Positions 51,373 to 59,849 of a stretch of 64,000 nt of DNA are shown piece by piece. Made by a program: the position numbers and the translations under genes. Source of the DNA: an uncultured Akkermansia sp. (GTDB taxonomy: Bacteria > Verrucomicrobiota > Verrucomicrobiia > Verrucomicrobiales > Akkermansiaceae). Where the stretch lies: the NCBI GenBank assembly GCA_905200945.1, contig CAJKMG010000009.1, positions 1-64,000 of the forward strand, in the 5' to 3' direction. A model generated the notes under the pieces. That model saw nothing but the letters and a program-made list of their open reading frames with translations, was not told where the DNA came from and searched no databases. Numbering within the stretch: position 1 is the stretch's first letter; every line of letters starts with the position of its first letter.

Positions 51373-52692
51373 ATGTCCGGAGGAATGAAGGAACGCCTGT
51401 GCCGGGGGCTGGAAAAGGTGCTGAATGTGAAACCCTGTGAATTGCCTGCCGCGGCGGGGGGGATTTTGCTGTTTTTCCTGCTGTTCCTGGCCTATTCCAT
51501 GTTGAGGCCGGTCCGGGAGACGATGGGTATTGCCGGAGGCGTCCAGAATTTACAGTGGCTTTTTACGGCTACTTTTGCCGCTTCCATAGGGTTCCAGTTT
51601 TTATTTGGATGGATTTCTTCAAAAGTGCGGAGAAAGGCCATTCTTCCGTGGACGTACGGTTTTTTTATTCTTAACCTGGTGGTTTTTGCGGCGCTTGTGC
51701 TGGCATGCCCGGAAAATATCTGGATGGCCCGTTCGTTTTATGTATGGCTGTCCGTATTTAACCTGCTTACTGTTTCCGTGGCGTGGAGCGTGCTGTCGGA
51801 CGTCATGAAGCCGGGGCAGATGAAACGCCTGTTTGCCCTGATTGCCAGCGGAAGCAGTATTGGGGCCATCGTGGGGCCGGCGGTGACGGCCGCCCTCGCC
51901 GGAGTGGCCGGCCATCTGTGGCTGTTTCTTGCCGCTGCTGTTCTTCTGGCGTTGGCGATGCTGGCTGGAATGCATTTGCACCGCTGGCGTGACAGGACTT
52001 CCCCGGGAGGAGCAGGAGAGGGGATTCCTCTTCCGCCCGGCTGCCGGGAACGCCCTCTGGGTGGGAATCCGTTTGCCGGGGCTTCTGCCGTGTTCCGGTC
52101 TCCCTTCCTGATGGGCATCGGGCTGTTCATTATCCTGCTGGCCGGGACCAATACGTTCCTATATTTTGAGCTGATGAGCGTTGTAGCGTCTTCCTTTCCT
52201 GATCCGGTGGGCCAGACGCAGGTATTCGGAGTGCTGGATGTCGTTGTTCAGGGGTGTACCATGCTGCTTCAGGTATTTCTGGCGGGACGCATTGTTCGGA
52301 AATTCGGATTGGCGGCATTGCTGGCGGCCGTCCCCGTTCTTATTTCCCTGGGGTTTGTCTGGATGGCTTTCGCTCCGGTATTTGCCGTTGTGGCCATGGT
52401 GATGGCGGTGCGCCGCATCGGGGAATACGGAATGGTGCGTCCCGGTCGTGAAATGCTGAATTCCGTATTGTCCCCTGAAGAAAAATACAAGGCTAAGAGC
52501 TTTATTGATACGGTTCTTTACCGTGGAGGCGACGCTGTCAGCGCATGGCTGAAAAGCTTCTTTAACGTGTTGGGTTCCCATTCCCCTTGGGCCATGCTGG
52601 CCGGAGCCGCCATTTCCTTGCTTTGGGCGGTCACCGGATTCCTGCTTGCGGACAGGTTCCGGAAGATAACCGGAGTTCAGGGAAAGGAATAA
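51373..52692 (+). CDS. ATP/ADP-translocase-like MFS carrier
   Basis: This 439-residue membrane protein has about twelve hydrophobic segments and resembles the NTT (ADP/ATP exchange) branch of the major facilitator superfamily: FFLLFLAYSMLRPVRETMGI, SVAWSVLSDVMKPGQMKRLF and LIASGSSIGAIVGPAVTAAL. Such proteins import ATP in intracellular Chlamydiae, but free-living members with this core exist whose substrate is unknown. Nothing here shows nucleotide transport. It is divergent from dinB. Confidence 0.75.
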   Translation: MSGGMKERLCRGLEKVLNVKPCELPAAAGGILLFFLLFLAYSMLRPVRETMGIAGGVQNLQWLFTATFAASIGFQFLFGWISSKVRRKAILPWTYGFFILNLVVFAALVLACPENIWMARSFYVWLSVFNLLTVSVAWSVLSDVMKPGQMKRLFALIASGSSIGAIVGPAVTAALAGVAGHLWLFLAAAVLLALAMLAGMHLHRWRDRTSPGGAGEGIPLPPGCRERPLGGNPFAGASAVFRSPFLMGIGLFIILLAGTNTFLYFELMSVVASSFPDPVGQTQVFGVLDVVVQGCTMLLQVFLAGRIVRKFGLAALLAAVPVLISLGFVWMAFAPVFAVVAMVMAVRRIGEYGMVRPGREMLNSVLSPEEKYKAKSFIDTVLYRGGDAVSAWLKSFFNVLGSHSPWAMLAGAAISLLWAVTGFLLADRFRKITGVQGKE

Positions 52693-53374
52693 TGCCTGTA
52701 GCGGGGAAATCTCCGTTTTGTCCGGATACGGCTTGCTATATGCGGAAATTCCTTGTGGTGTATCTTTTCTGGAGGTTTCCTCCGTCAGATGTGAACTATT
52801 TGTCTGTTAGGAAATCTGCTGCATTTTGAAAAAATCATGGTAAAGCCGTGCTCTTTGTAGAAATAAGAACCAATAACTGCTGTTGCGGAATATTTTTGCA
52901 GGAAGGTAAAACAGATGTTTTTTTCTCCCGGCGGCAGATAATTTCTGGAATATTTTTTATTTGACGGCAGTTTCCTCCGTGATGCCGGCAGTCGGATTCT
53001 CAATCCGCTCCATGAACCGGCTTAGAGGGAGGATTCCATATAAAATATATCCTGCGGCATAAAACCATCATTTTGATATTTAATATAATTTGTTTATATT
53101 AAAAAAATTATGTTTTTCTCAAAGAGGCGTCGTGATAATTAGGTTTATCTAAAAAACAATGGAAGACATCTGACGCGGAAGAATTTTCTTTTGAAGGAGA
53201 AACCATCCTGAAAACAGAGTTTCAATTATACTTAAATTATTTTTCCACAATATTTAGTATTGATTTCGGATTGAGAATTCGTTATCAAGTTCAAAGCCTC
53301 TTCGGGTGAAGCAGGCCAGTCATCGTTTCGTTAGATGAACCAATCATTACTCTTATTATTATATTCCTCTGATA
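52693..53374. other. AT-rich intergenic region upstream of the PEP-CTERM gene
   Basis: About 680 bases with no recognised gene and a clear rise in AT content near 53040-53260. A possible promoter for the PEP-CTERM gene is TTGATA at 53073-53078 with TATATT at 53095-53100 (16-base spacer), which would give a leader of about 270 bases. A small hairpin (CTTC-GGGT-GAAG) lies near 53300. Small frames on both strands have no supporting features. Confidence 0.5.
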
Positions 53375-54220
53375 ATGAAGAAGACACTCATTACGCTCAT
53401 TGCTCTGGCGGGAATAGCTCATGCCGATTTCACATGGAATGGCGGCAGTAGCATTACCCAGGAGCTTTGGCAGACAGAATCCAGCTGGATTATCAGCGGT
53501 TCGGATTCCTGGCCGACAGCCGGATCCGGCCCCGGCACTCCCAACTCCAATGCCTGGTCTCTTATTTCCGTTTCCGGTGCGAGCGGTTCCATCACCCAGT
53601 TGGAAGGCTGGAAATTGGCGCTTGCCCTCAGCAACGGCGCGGATTTGACTGTAGGGAACGTCAAGAAATTCCAAGGGGGCTGTTCTATTGACATTGATCA
53701 GTCATCTACACTGACCATCAATAGTTATAGCGGCGGCAATGACGGTGGGAGCACGACGTTGAACAACTACGGCACCTTTAACCTGGCTTATTCCAAGAGC
53801 CAGGGCGGGGAAGGTTTTTACGTCAATTTGGGAGCCACGGGAATTATGAACCTTACTTCTTCCAACGGTAATTCATACAATGCCAAGATAGCAAGCCTGA
53901 CTGCTACGCTGACTATTGACGGAGGCACCGCTAGTGGAGTAACCGCCAGCGGGCATCAAATCCTGACTCGGAGCCTGGTTTCCCTGGGGGAAAATATGTC
54001 TTTTGACGGTACGAATACTTCCCTGGAAATGCTCAGCGGTATTGCAGGCGTTGATACCCTCACAGCCGTGGACGATTTGTCCGATGCTGCCGTAGGTTCT
54101 TATATGATTACCAAGGATGAAAACGGGTACAGCGTGTCCTATGTGGTTCCCGAACCCGCAGCGGCTTCCCTGAGCCTGCTGGGTTTGGCAGCCCTGGCAA
54201 TGCGCCGCCGCCGCAAGTAA
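53375..54220 (+). CDS. PEP-CTERM-type sorted secreted protein
   Basis: The 281-residue protein has a signal peptide (MKKTLITLIALAGIAHA) and a repetitive Gly/Ser/Thr/Asn-rich beta-helix-like body (SSTLTINSYSGGNDGGSTTL). It ends with the sorting tail VPEPAAASLSLLGLAALAMR followed by RRRK, i.e. VPEP, hydrophobic helix and basic cluster. Such tails are recognised by exosortase or archaeosortase-like systems. No exosortase is encoded in the window. The tail is frequent in Akkermansia and other Verrucomicrobia. The function of the body is unknown. Confidence 0.85.
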   Translation: MKKTLITLIALAGIAHADFTWNGGSSITQELWQTESSWIISGSDSWPTAGSGPGTPNSNAWSLISVSGASGSITQLEGWKLALALSNGADLTVGNVKKFQGGCSIDIDQSSTLTINSYSGGNDGGSTTLNNYGTFNLAYSKSQGGEGFYVNLGATGIMNLTSSNGNSYNAKIASLTATLTIDGGTASGVTASGHQILTRSLVSLGENMSFDGTNTSLEMLSGIAGVDTLTAVDDLSDAAVGSYMITKDENGYSVSYVVPEPAAASLSLLGLAALAMRRRRK

Positions 54221-54250
54221 CGGCGGACTTGGGTTCCTGGTTCAATTCAG

Positions 54251-54285
54251 CTCCTTTCCGTGGTTAACACGGAAAGGAGTTTTTT
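54251..54285 (+). terminator. Rho-independent terminator after the PEP-CTERM gene
   Basis: CTCCTTTCCGTG at 54251-54262 pairs perfectly with its reverse complement at 54268-54279 around a GTTAA loop and is followed by six T. It lies 31 bases after the stop codon. This is a textbook terminator. Confidence 0.95.
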
Positions 54286-54486
54286 ATTATTTACCGGAAG
54301 GGCGGCATATTTCCGGAAAATGTCTGGGCAGAACGGGAGAGAGCAGCCGGAAGAATGCACATGCATGGGCATATTTTTCCCCGGAGGATGCCGGAACCGG
54401 ATTAGCTCCTGCTGTTGCTCTGTAAACCTGCAAGAAAGGAAAGGACGCCTGATATTGCCGGGAATAACCACTTCTTTTCAAAAAAG

Positions 54487-54561
54487 TGGTAGGCCCGGTA
54501 GGAATCGAACCTACATCGTCGGTACCGGAAACCGATGTCCTATCCATTGAACGACGAGCCC
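54487..54561 (-). tRNA. tRNA-Arg(CCG)
   Basis: A full cloverleaf reads on the - strand: acceptor GGGCTCG (54561-54555) with its partner before discriminator A, D arm GTTC/GGAC, anticodon stem TCGGT/ACCGA with loop TTCCGGT, T arm GTAGG-TTCGATT-CCTAC and encoded CCA. The anticodon CCG reads CGG (Arg). A 22-base palindrome starting inside the CCA (54468-54489) may act as a processing or termination hairpin. Confidence 0.95.
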
Positions 54562-54712
54562 ATGTTCCCAAGGAACGAGAGAGATAGAATAGAAAAAACG
54601 GGCAGGATGCAAGTATTTTTATGCCGGTGACGGGATTGGACTGGGGAAAATATTAAAGCCGGGAGGTTAAAAGGAGAGATGCTTCCGGGTATTCCGGGGA
54701 GAAGGAAGGGGG
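54562..54712. other. Spacer between tRNA-Arg and the exporter permease
   Basis: About 150 bases between the tRNA 5' end and the stop of the ABC permease gene on the same strand. It would carry the tRNA promoter and the end of the exporter operon. A TAGAATAGAAAAAA stretch near 54587-54600 is AT-rich. No further feature is seen. Confidence 0.4.
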
Positions 54713-55825
54713 TCAGGAAATTTTGTGATGGAAGGAGAAGATGGCTGCCAGGACGGCCACCACGGTAACGGCCATGATGGCCGCGAAAAGGGGCCAGAGA
54801 TCCAGGAAGCCGGCTCCCTCCAGAAAGATGCGCTGGATGAGTTCCAGCCCGTATCTCATGGGGTTGAGCAGGGTGAGGTTCTGAAAGATTTCCGGCATGC
54901 TGGAGATGGGCGTGGCGAAGCCGGAGAGCATGACCATGGGAACCAGCAGCAGGAAGGTTCCCACAATGGCCTGCTGGAGGGATTGGGCAAAGGAGGAGAT
55001 GCACAGCCCGATGGCCGCCGCCGTGACGATGAAGAGCAGGAGGGCGGCGGAGAGCAGCCAGATGGATCCCTGAAAGGGGATGCGGAACCAGAATATGGCT
55101 ACCAGCACCACGAAGACGGCCTGCATGATTCCGGTGATGACGGAGGCTGCCCCCTTGCCGAGCAGTATTTCTCCGGGGGTGTACGGGGCAACCAGGAGCT
55201 GGTCGAAGGTGCCTTCCTCCCGTTCGCGGGCGATGGAGAGCGCTCCGGAGAGGATGGAGTTGATGAGCACGAGTACGGCAATCAGGCCGGGGACGATGAA
55301 CCAGCGGGTGATGAGGTTGGGGTTGAACCAGGCGCGGGATTCTATTTCCACCGGGGAGGAACCGCTGTTTTGGGAGAGCAGATCCGCCCCGTAGGCGGTG
55401 GCGATTTGCTGGCCGTAGCTGAGGGCGATGGCCGCCGTGTTCGTGTTGCGTCCGTCCGCAATGAGCTGGAGGGAGGCGGGGCGTCCTGTCTGGAGGTTAC
55501 GGGAGAAGTCCGGGGGGATGGTGAGCCCCACGACGATTTCCCGGGTGTCGATCATGCGGTCGATATCCTTTTCCGTGGCCGCCGTGGCCTGCCTCAGGAA
55601 GATGCCCGTGCCTTCCAGGTCCGCGATGTACTGAGATGCCGCTTCTCCGCCGTCCTTGTCCAGCACGGCGTACGGCACGCGGGTGACGTTCATGGTGGCG
55701 GCATAGCCGAAGATGGCTATCTGGAGGATGGGCGGGATGATGAGGGCCATCCGGCTTTTTTTGTCCCTGAGCACGGCCAGCAGTTCCTTTTTGACTAGGG
55801 AGGCTATTCTGACGAGAAAGTCCAT
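54713..55825 (-). CDS. ABC-2 type exporter permease (YbhR-like)
   Basis: The 370-residue permease has an N-terminal membrane segment (MALIIPPILQIAIFGYAATM), a soluble extracytoplasmic part (VDKDGGEAASQYIADLEGTG onwards in similar register) and five C-terminal segments (VLVLINSILSGALSIARERE, QAVFVVLVAIFWFRIP, GTFLLLVPMVMLSGFATPI). It is the second permease of an exporter operon, 4 bases after the previous gene. The YbhGFSR system of E. coli, with the same order HlyD-ATPase-permease-permease, exports drugs or sodium; the cargo here is unknown. Confidence 0.88.
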   Translation of the reverse strand: MDFLVRIASLVKKELLAVLRDKKSRMALIIPPILQIAIFGYAATMNVTRVPYAVLDKDGGEAASQYIADLEGTGIFLRQATAATEKDIDRMIDTREIVVGLTIPPDFSRNLQTGRPASLQLIADGRNTNTAAIALSYGQQIATAYGADLLSQNSGSSPVEIESRAWFNPNLITRWFIVPGLIAVLVLINSILSGALSIAREREEGTFDQLLVAPYTPGEILLGKGAASVITGIMQAVFVVLVAIFWFRIPFQGSIWLLSAALLLFIVTAAAIGLCISSFAQSLQQAIVGTFLLLVPMVMLSGFATPISSMPEIFQNLTLLNPMRYGLELIQRIFLEGAGFLDLWPLFAAIMAVTVVAVLAAIFSFHHKIS

Positions 55826-55829
55826 GGCG

Positions 55830-56936
55830 TTATTCGAGGGATTTGGGGGCTTTCAGCCGGGCGATGCCCATGAGCACCACGGCGAAGACGCCCAGCGTGA
55901 TGCAGCACGGAATGATGACGGAGGGGATATCCCCTGCCAGGAAGAGGGTCTGGAGCAGGGTGACGTAATAGCGGGCCGGGATGATGTAGGTGATGGCCCG
56001 GACGGCGGGGGGCATGTTGAGGATGTCATACAGGAATCCGGAGAGCATGAGCGCCGGCATGAAGGTGCCCATGATGGCGAACTGACAGGCCAGGAACTGG
56101 TTTTTTGTGGCGGTGGAGATGACCAGCCCCAGCCCCAGAGCCACGATCAGGAACAATGCGGAGACAGCCAGCAGCAGGATGAGGGAACCGCGGATGGGGA
56201 TGTCAAAGATGAAGGCGGCGAAAATCATGGAGATGGCCAGGCTGACCATGCCCAGCAGGAAGTTGGTGGCTGCCTTGGCAGCCAGGATTTCCCCGCTGCC
56301 CACGGGCGTGACGAAGAGGCTTTCCAGCGTGCCCCGTTCATATTCCCGCGCCATGACCAGGGAGGTGAGGAGCGCCCCGATCATGGTCATGATGGTAACG
56401 ATGACGCCGGGGACCAGGTAGTAGTGGCTGTCGTTGGCTTCATTGAAGCGGGTGCGCGTCTGCACGTCCAGCACGGGGGAGGCCTGGCCGTCCAGGGTGG
56501 AAGCCCAGGACCCCACGACGGCCTGGAGGTAGTTGCGGATGAGGGTTGCCTGGTTGGCGTTGACGCCGTTGACCACAATCTGGACTTTTGTGATTCCGCC
56601 GTTGAGCGTGTCCGGCGCGTTGCTTTGCAGGGCGATGAAGGCGTCCGCCTCATGGGTGCGCAGCTTTTCTTCAGCCTCCCGGGTGGAGAAGACGCGCTCG
56701 CTCTGGAAGTACCTGGAGAGGGTGAGCCGCGTTTCCAGGTCCGTGGACTGGCTGGAGGCGGGAACGGCCAGGTACGCGATGCGCACGTTTTTGATGTCCA
56801 TGCTCATGCCGTAGCCGAAGAGGAGCAGGAGCACGGCCGGCAGGATGACCGCAATGCCCACGTTTCCGGGGTCCCGGATCACCTGGTGGAGTTCCTTGAC
56901 GATGAGGGCTCCGATTCTTTTGAGGGAGGCAATCAT
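55830..56936 (-). CDS. ABC-2 type exporter permease (YbhS-like)
   Basis: The 368-residue permease starts at 56936 (MIASLKRIGALIVKELHQVI), a typical start of this family, and overlaps the ATPase stop by 4 bases (ATGA). Membrane segments include VGIAVILPAVLLLLFGYGMS and LVPGVIVTIMTMIGALLTSL, with the EREYERGTLESLFVTPVGSG-type motif (MAREYERGTLESLFVTPVGS). A much longer open frame continues upstream, out of frame with the ATPase gene; its N-terminus is an artefact. Confidence 0.88.
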   Translation of the reverse strand: MIASLKRIGALIVKELHQVIRDPGNVGIAVILPAVLLLLFGYGMSMDIKNVRIAYLAVPASSQSTDLETRLTLSRYFQSERVFSTREAEEKLRTHEADAFIALQSNAPDTLNGGITKVQIVVNGVNANQATLIRNYLQAVVGSWASTLDGQASPVLDVQTRTRFNEANDSHYYLVPGVIVTIMTMIGALLTSLVMAREYERGTLESLFVTPVGSGEILAAKAATNFLLGMVSLAISMIFAAFIFDIPIRGSLILLLAVSALFLIVALGLGLVISTATKNQFLACQFAIMGTFMPALMLSGFLYDILNMPPAVRAITYIIPARYYVTLLQTLFLAGDIPSVIIPCCITLGVFAVVLMGIARLKAPKSLE

Positions 56937-58696
56937 GCTTCTTCCCCTCCTTTCTTCATGTGTTCCTCCGTGATGGACAGGAAGGCGTCTTCCAGCGAGG
57001 CTGGAGCCCCGTCCTCCCGCGGGTGGGCGTGTTTGCGGATGTCGTCCGGGGAGCCTTCCGCCAGCGTGGTCCCGTCCATCATGATGAGCATGTTGTCGCA
57101 GAATTCCGCTTCTCCCAGGAAGTGCGTGGTGATGATGACGGTAACGCCTTTTTCCGCCAGGGCGTTGATGCGCAGCCAGAAGTCCCGCCGGGCCAGGGGG
57201 TCCGCTCCGGAAGTGGGTTCGTCCAGAAAGAGGATGTCCGGGGAGTGGAGCAGGGCGCACGCCATGCTGAGGCGCTGCTTGTAGCCGCCGGGCAGGTGCG
57301 CGGCGGGGGCGTTCATGTACGGGGTCAGGTGGAATTCCTCTTCCATGGAACGGATGGCTTCCAGCCGTTCCTTTCCGGCCATGCCGTAGGCCCCGGCGAA
57401 GAATTCCAGGTTCTGCCGCGTAGTGAGCATGCCGTACATGGAGAATTTCTGGGCCACGTATCCCACTTTTCTGCGCGCTTTTGCGGCGGCGGTCCGCAGG
57501 TCCGCACCTGCCACGTTGAGCGTGCCGCCGCTGGCGGGCAGCAACCCGCAGAGCATGCGGAAGGTGGTGCTTTTCCCGGCCCCGTTGGGACCCAGCAGTC
57601 CGAAGACCTGTCCCCTGCGGACGGAGAAGCTGACGTGGTTGACGGCAATGAAGCTGCCGAATTTCCTCACCAGGTCCGTTACCTGGATGACGGTGCCGTT
57701 GTTTTCCGCCTGTTCCGGTGCCGGTGCGCCGGCAGGGTCGGGGATGTCCTGAGGAGAGAGGTCCATTTGATCGGCCAGCAGGGTCATGAAGCCGTCGGAG
57801 AAATCCGGCTGCGCGGGGGCGGGGTGGTATTTTTTCAGTTTTTCCCGAGCGGGGTGGCCGGGGGGGACGATGAGGCGGACGGTGTTGCCCTGCGGGGTGG
57901 CGTTGATGATGCCGGGCACGGCGGCCAGCCTGCTCTGGAACTGGCGCGCATGCAGCCCTTCCGGCGTACGCACCGTGACGCACATGCCTTCCGCCCGGGC
58001 GATGACGTCGGAGGGCGGAGCGTCCATGAGCAGGCGCCCTTCATACATGATGAGGGTTCTGTTGCAGTAGGCGGATTCGTCCATATAGGAGGTGCTGACC
58101 AGCACTCCTACTCCTTCCTCCCCGGAGAATTGTTTCAGGATGTTCCACAGTTCCCGGCGGGAAAGCGGGTCCACTCCCACGGTGGGTTCGTCCAGCAGGA
58201 TGAGGGGCGGGGAGGAGACCAGGGAACAGCACAGGCCCAGCTTCTGTTTCATGCCGCCTGAGAGCTTTCCTGCAAGCCGCGTGGTGAAACGTTCCAGGCT
58301 GGTCATGGAGAGCAGGCTGCGGAAGCGTTTTTCCCTGTCCTGGCCGTAAACGCCGTGCATGCGGGCGTAAAGCTCCATGTTTTCCCGGACGGTAAGGTCT
58401 TCATAAAGTCCGAATTTCTGCGGCATGTAGCCTATGGAGGCCTGGATGTCCCGGCTTTTTCTCACGGAGTCCAGATTCAGAACGGAGATGGAGCCTCCAT
58501 GTGGTTTCATCAATCCCGTAATGAGGCGGATCAGGGTGGTTTTCCCCGCTCCGTCCGGCCCCAGCAGCCCTACGATTTCCCCGGCGGACAGACGGAAAGA
58601 AACATCGTCCACCGCCGCAAAGGGAACGCCGGCGGAATCCGGAAATATTTTCCGGACGTTCCGGCAGTCAATCAGGGGCGGGGATTCCGTTGTCAT
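56933..58696 (-). CDS. ABC exporter ATPase with two fused nucleotide-binding domains (YbhF-like)
   Basis: The 587-residue protein has two ATPase units. The first has Walker A GPDGAGKTTL and LSGGMKQKLGL, with Walker B ILLDEPTVGVDPLSR. The second has Walker A GPNGAGKSTTFRML, LPGGYKQRLSMACALL and ILFLDEPTSGADPLARR. The linker region at about 310-340 is polar. It pairs with the two permeases and the HlyD-like protein. The stop overlaps the next gene and its start overlaps the HlyD-like stop, both by 4 bases. Confidence 0.92.
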   Translation of the reverse strand: MTTESPPLIDCRNVRKIFPDSAGVPFAAVDDVSFRLSAGEIVGLLGPDGAGKTTLIRLITGLMKPHGGSISVLNLDSVRKSRDIQASIGYMPQKFGLYEDLTVRENMELYARMHGVYGQDREKRFRSLLSMTSLERFTTRLAGKLSGGMKQKLGLCCSLVSSPPLILLDEPTVGVDPLSRRELWNILKQFSGEEGVGVLVSTSYMDESAYCNRTLIMYEGRLLMDAPPSDVIARAEGMCVTVRTPEGLHARQFQSRLAAVPGIINATPQGNTVRLIVPPGHPAREKLKKYHPAPAQPDFSDGFMTLLADQMDLSPQDIPDPAGAPAPEQAENNGTVIQVTDLVRKFGSFIAVNHVSFSVRRGQVFGLLGPNGAGKSTTFRMLCGLLPASGGTLNVAGADLRTAAAKARRKVGYVAQKFSMYGMLTTRQNLEFFAGAYGMAGKERLEAIRSMEEEFHLTPYMNAPAAHLPGGYKQRLSMACALLHSPDILFLDEPTSGADPLARRDFWLRINALAEKGVTVIITTHFLGEAEFCDNMLIMMDGTTLAEGSPDDIRKHAHPREDGAPASLEDAFLSITEEHMKKGGEEA

Positions 58697-59715
58697 GGCC
58701 TGGGCTGTTCCGGGGGCTGTGTTCCGGCGTTCTGATCCAGGGGGATGGTGACGGTAGCGGGGGCTCCCAGGCGCAGACGGTTGTCCGGATCGTCCACAAT
58801 GATGCGCACTTCATAGACCAGGGCCGTTCTGAGGTCCGGCGTTTCCACATTTTTAGGGGTGAATTCCGCTACGGAGGAGATAAATCCCACCGTCCCTTTA
58901 AAGTCGGTGTCCGGGAAGCTGTCATTGCGCACGGTGGCGGAAAAACCGGGCTTTACTTTGCCGAGCTGGGATTCCGTGAGGTAGGCCCGCACCCATTTGG
59001 TATGGTTCAGGGAGATGTTGTAGACGGGTTTCTGCGGGGAGGCCATGTCCCCCTTTTCCAGAATGCGGTTGCGTACCACGCCATTTCCGGGGGCGTAGAG
59101 CACGGCGTCTTTCAGATTTTGCTCTCTGATAGTCAGGCTGGCTTTGGCCTGGTTGTATTGGGCCAGTGCCTGGGCGACGTCTTCCTTACGGGAACCGGCC
59201 AGCAGCAGTTCCAGCTGTTTTTTGGCTACGTCCAGATTGGCGGCTGCTACTTGCCGTGAGGCGATGGCGTCGTCCGCCTCCTGGCGGGAGATGGATTTGG
59301 TTTCAGCGAGAGCCTCCAGCCTTTTGCTGCGCATTCCGGCGTTGTTCAGCGTAGCTTCCGCGGCCTGCACGTTCGCCCTCGCCTGGGCTATTTCTTCCGC
59401 GCGCGGGCCGTTTTTAACGCGCAGGTAGTTTTGGCGGGCGGCTTCCGCTATCTGCCTGGCTTCGTCCGCGGCTTGCCGGAGCCGCACCGTTTCCAGCGTG
59501 GCGAGCTTCTGGCCGGGAATAACCGTGTCTCCCTCGTCCACCAGCACGGAATCAATGCGTTCGGAAATGAGGAAAGCCAGATCCACCTGGCGCAGATCCA
59601 CATTGCCGTAAAGAACGGCTTTGTCCTCAGGCCCGGACGGAGTTTTCCGGTAGATGAACCAGGCGGCCGTTCCTGCCGCCGCAAGAAGAATCAGGAGGAT
59701 AACCAGCTTTTTCAT
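58693..59715 (-). CDS. HlyD-family membrane fusion protein (YbhG-like)
   Basis: The 340-residue periplasmic adaptor is anchored by MKKLVILLILLAAAGTAAWF and has a coiled-coil hairpin (ARQIAEAARQNYLRVKNGPR, AQARANVQAAEATLNNAGMR) flanked by lipoyl halves (VDLRQVDLAFLISERIDSVL, VLYAPGNGVVRNRILEKGDM). The ATG at 59715 was chosen because it opens the membrane anchor; an upstream frame to 59769 is less likely. It is the first gene of the exporter operon, divergent from alaS. Confidence 0.9.
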   Translation of the reverse strand: MKKLVILLILLAAAGTAAWFIYRKTPSGPEDKAVLYGNVDLRQVDLAFLISERIDSVLVDEGDTVIPGQKLATLETVRLRQAADEARQIAEAARQNYLRVKNGPRAEEIAQARANVQAAEATLNNAGMRSKRLEALAETKSISRQEADDAIASRQVAAANLDVAKKQLELLLAGSRKEDVAQALAQYNQAKASLTIREQNLKDAVLYAPGNGVVRNRILEKGDMASPQKPVYNISLNHTKWVRAYLTESQLGKVKPGFSATVRNDSFPDTDFKGTVGFISSVAEFTPKNVETPDLRTALVYEVRIIVDDPDNRLRLGAPATVTIPLDQNAGTQPPEQPRP

Positions 59716-59849
59716 GATTTTATTTATACGCATGTATAAATCCGCCGCAAGTAAAAAAGAAGTCCGCATGACGGAGAAGGAATTAGCGATTTACTAACGG
59801 GGGGAGAACAGGCATAATCCGGCGTCTTTTACTTTTCCCATTATTCGTT

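Noticed and set aside
56937..57983. Upstream extension of the YbhS-like permease frame
   Set aside because: It overlaps the double-ATPase gene out of frame, is Arg/Pro/His-rich and has no domain. The permease has a good ATG at 56936.
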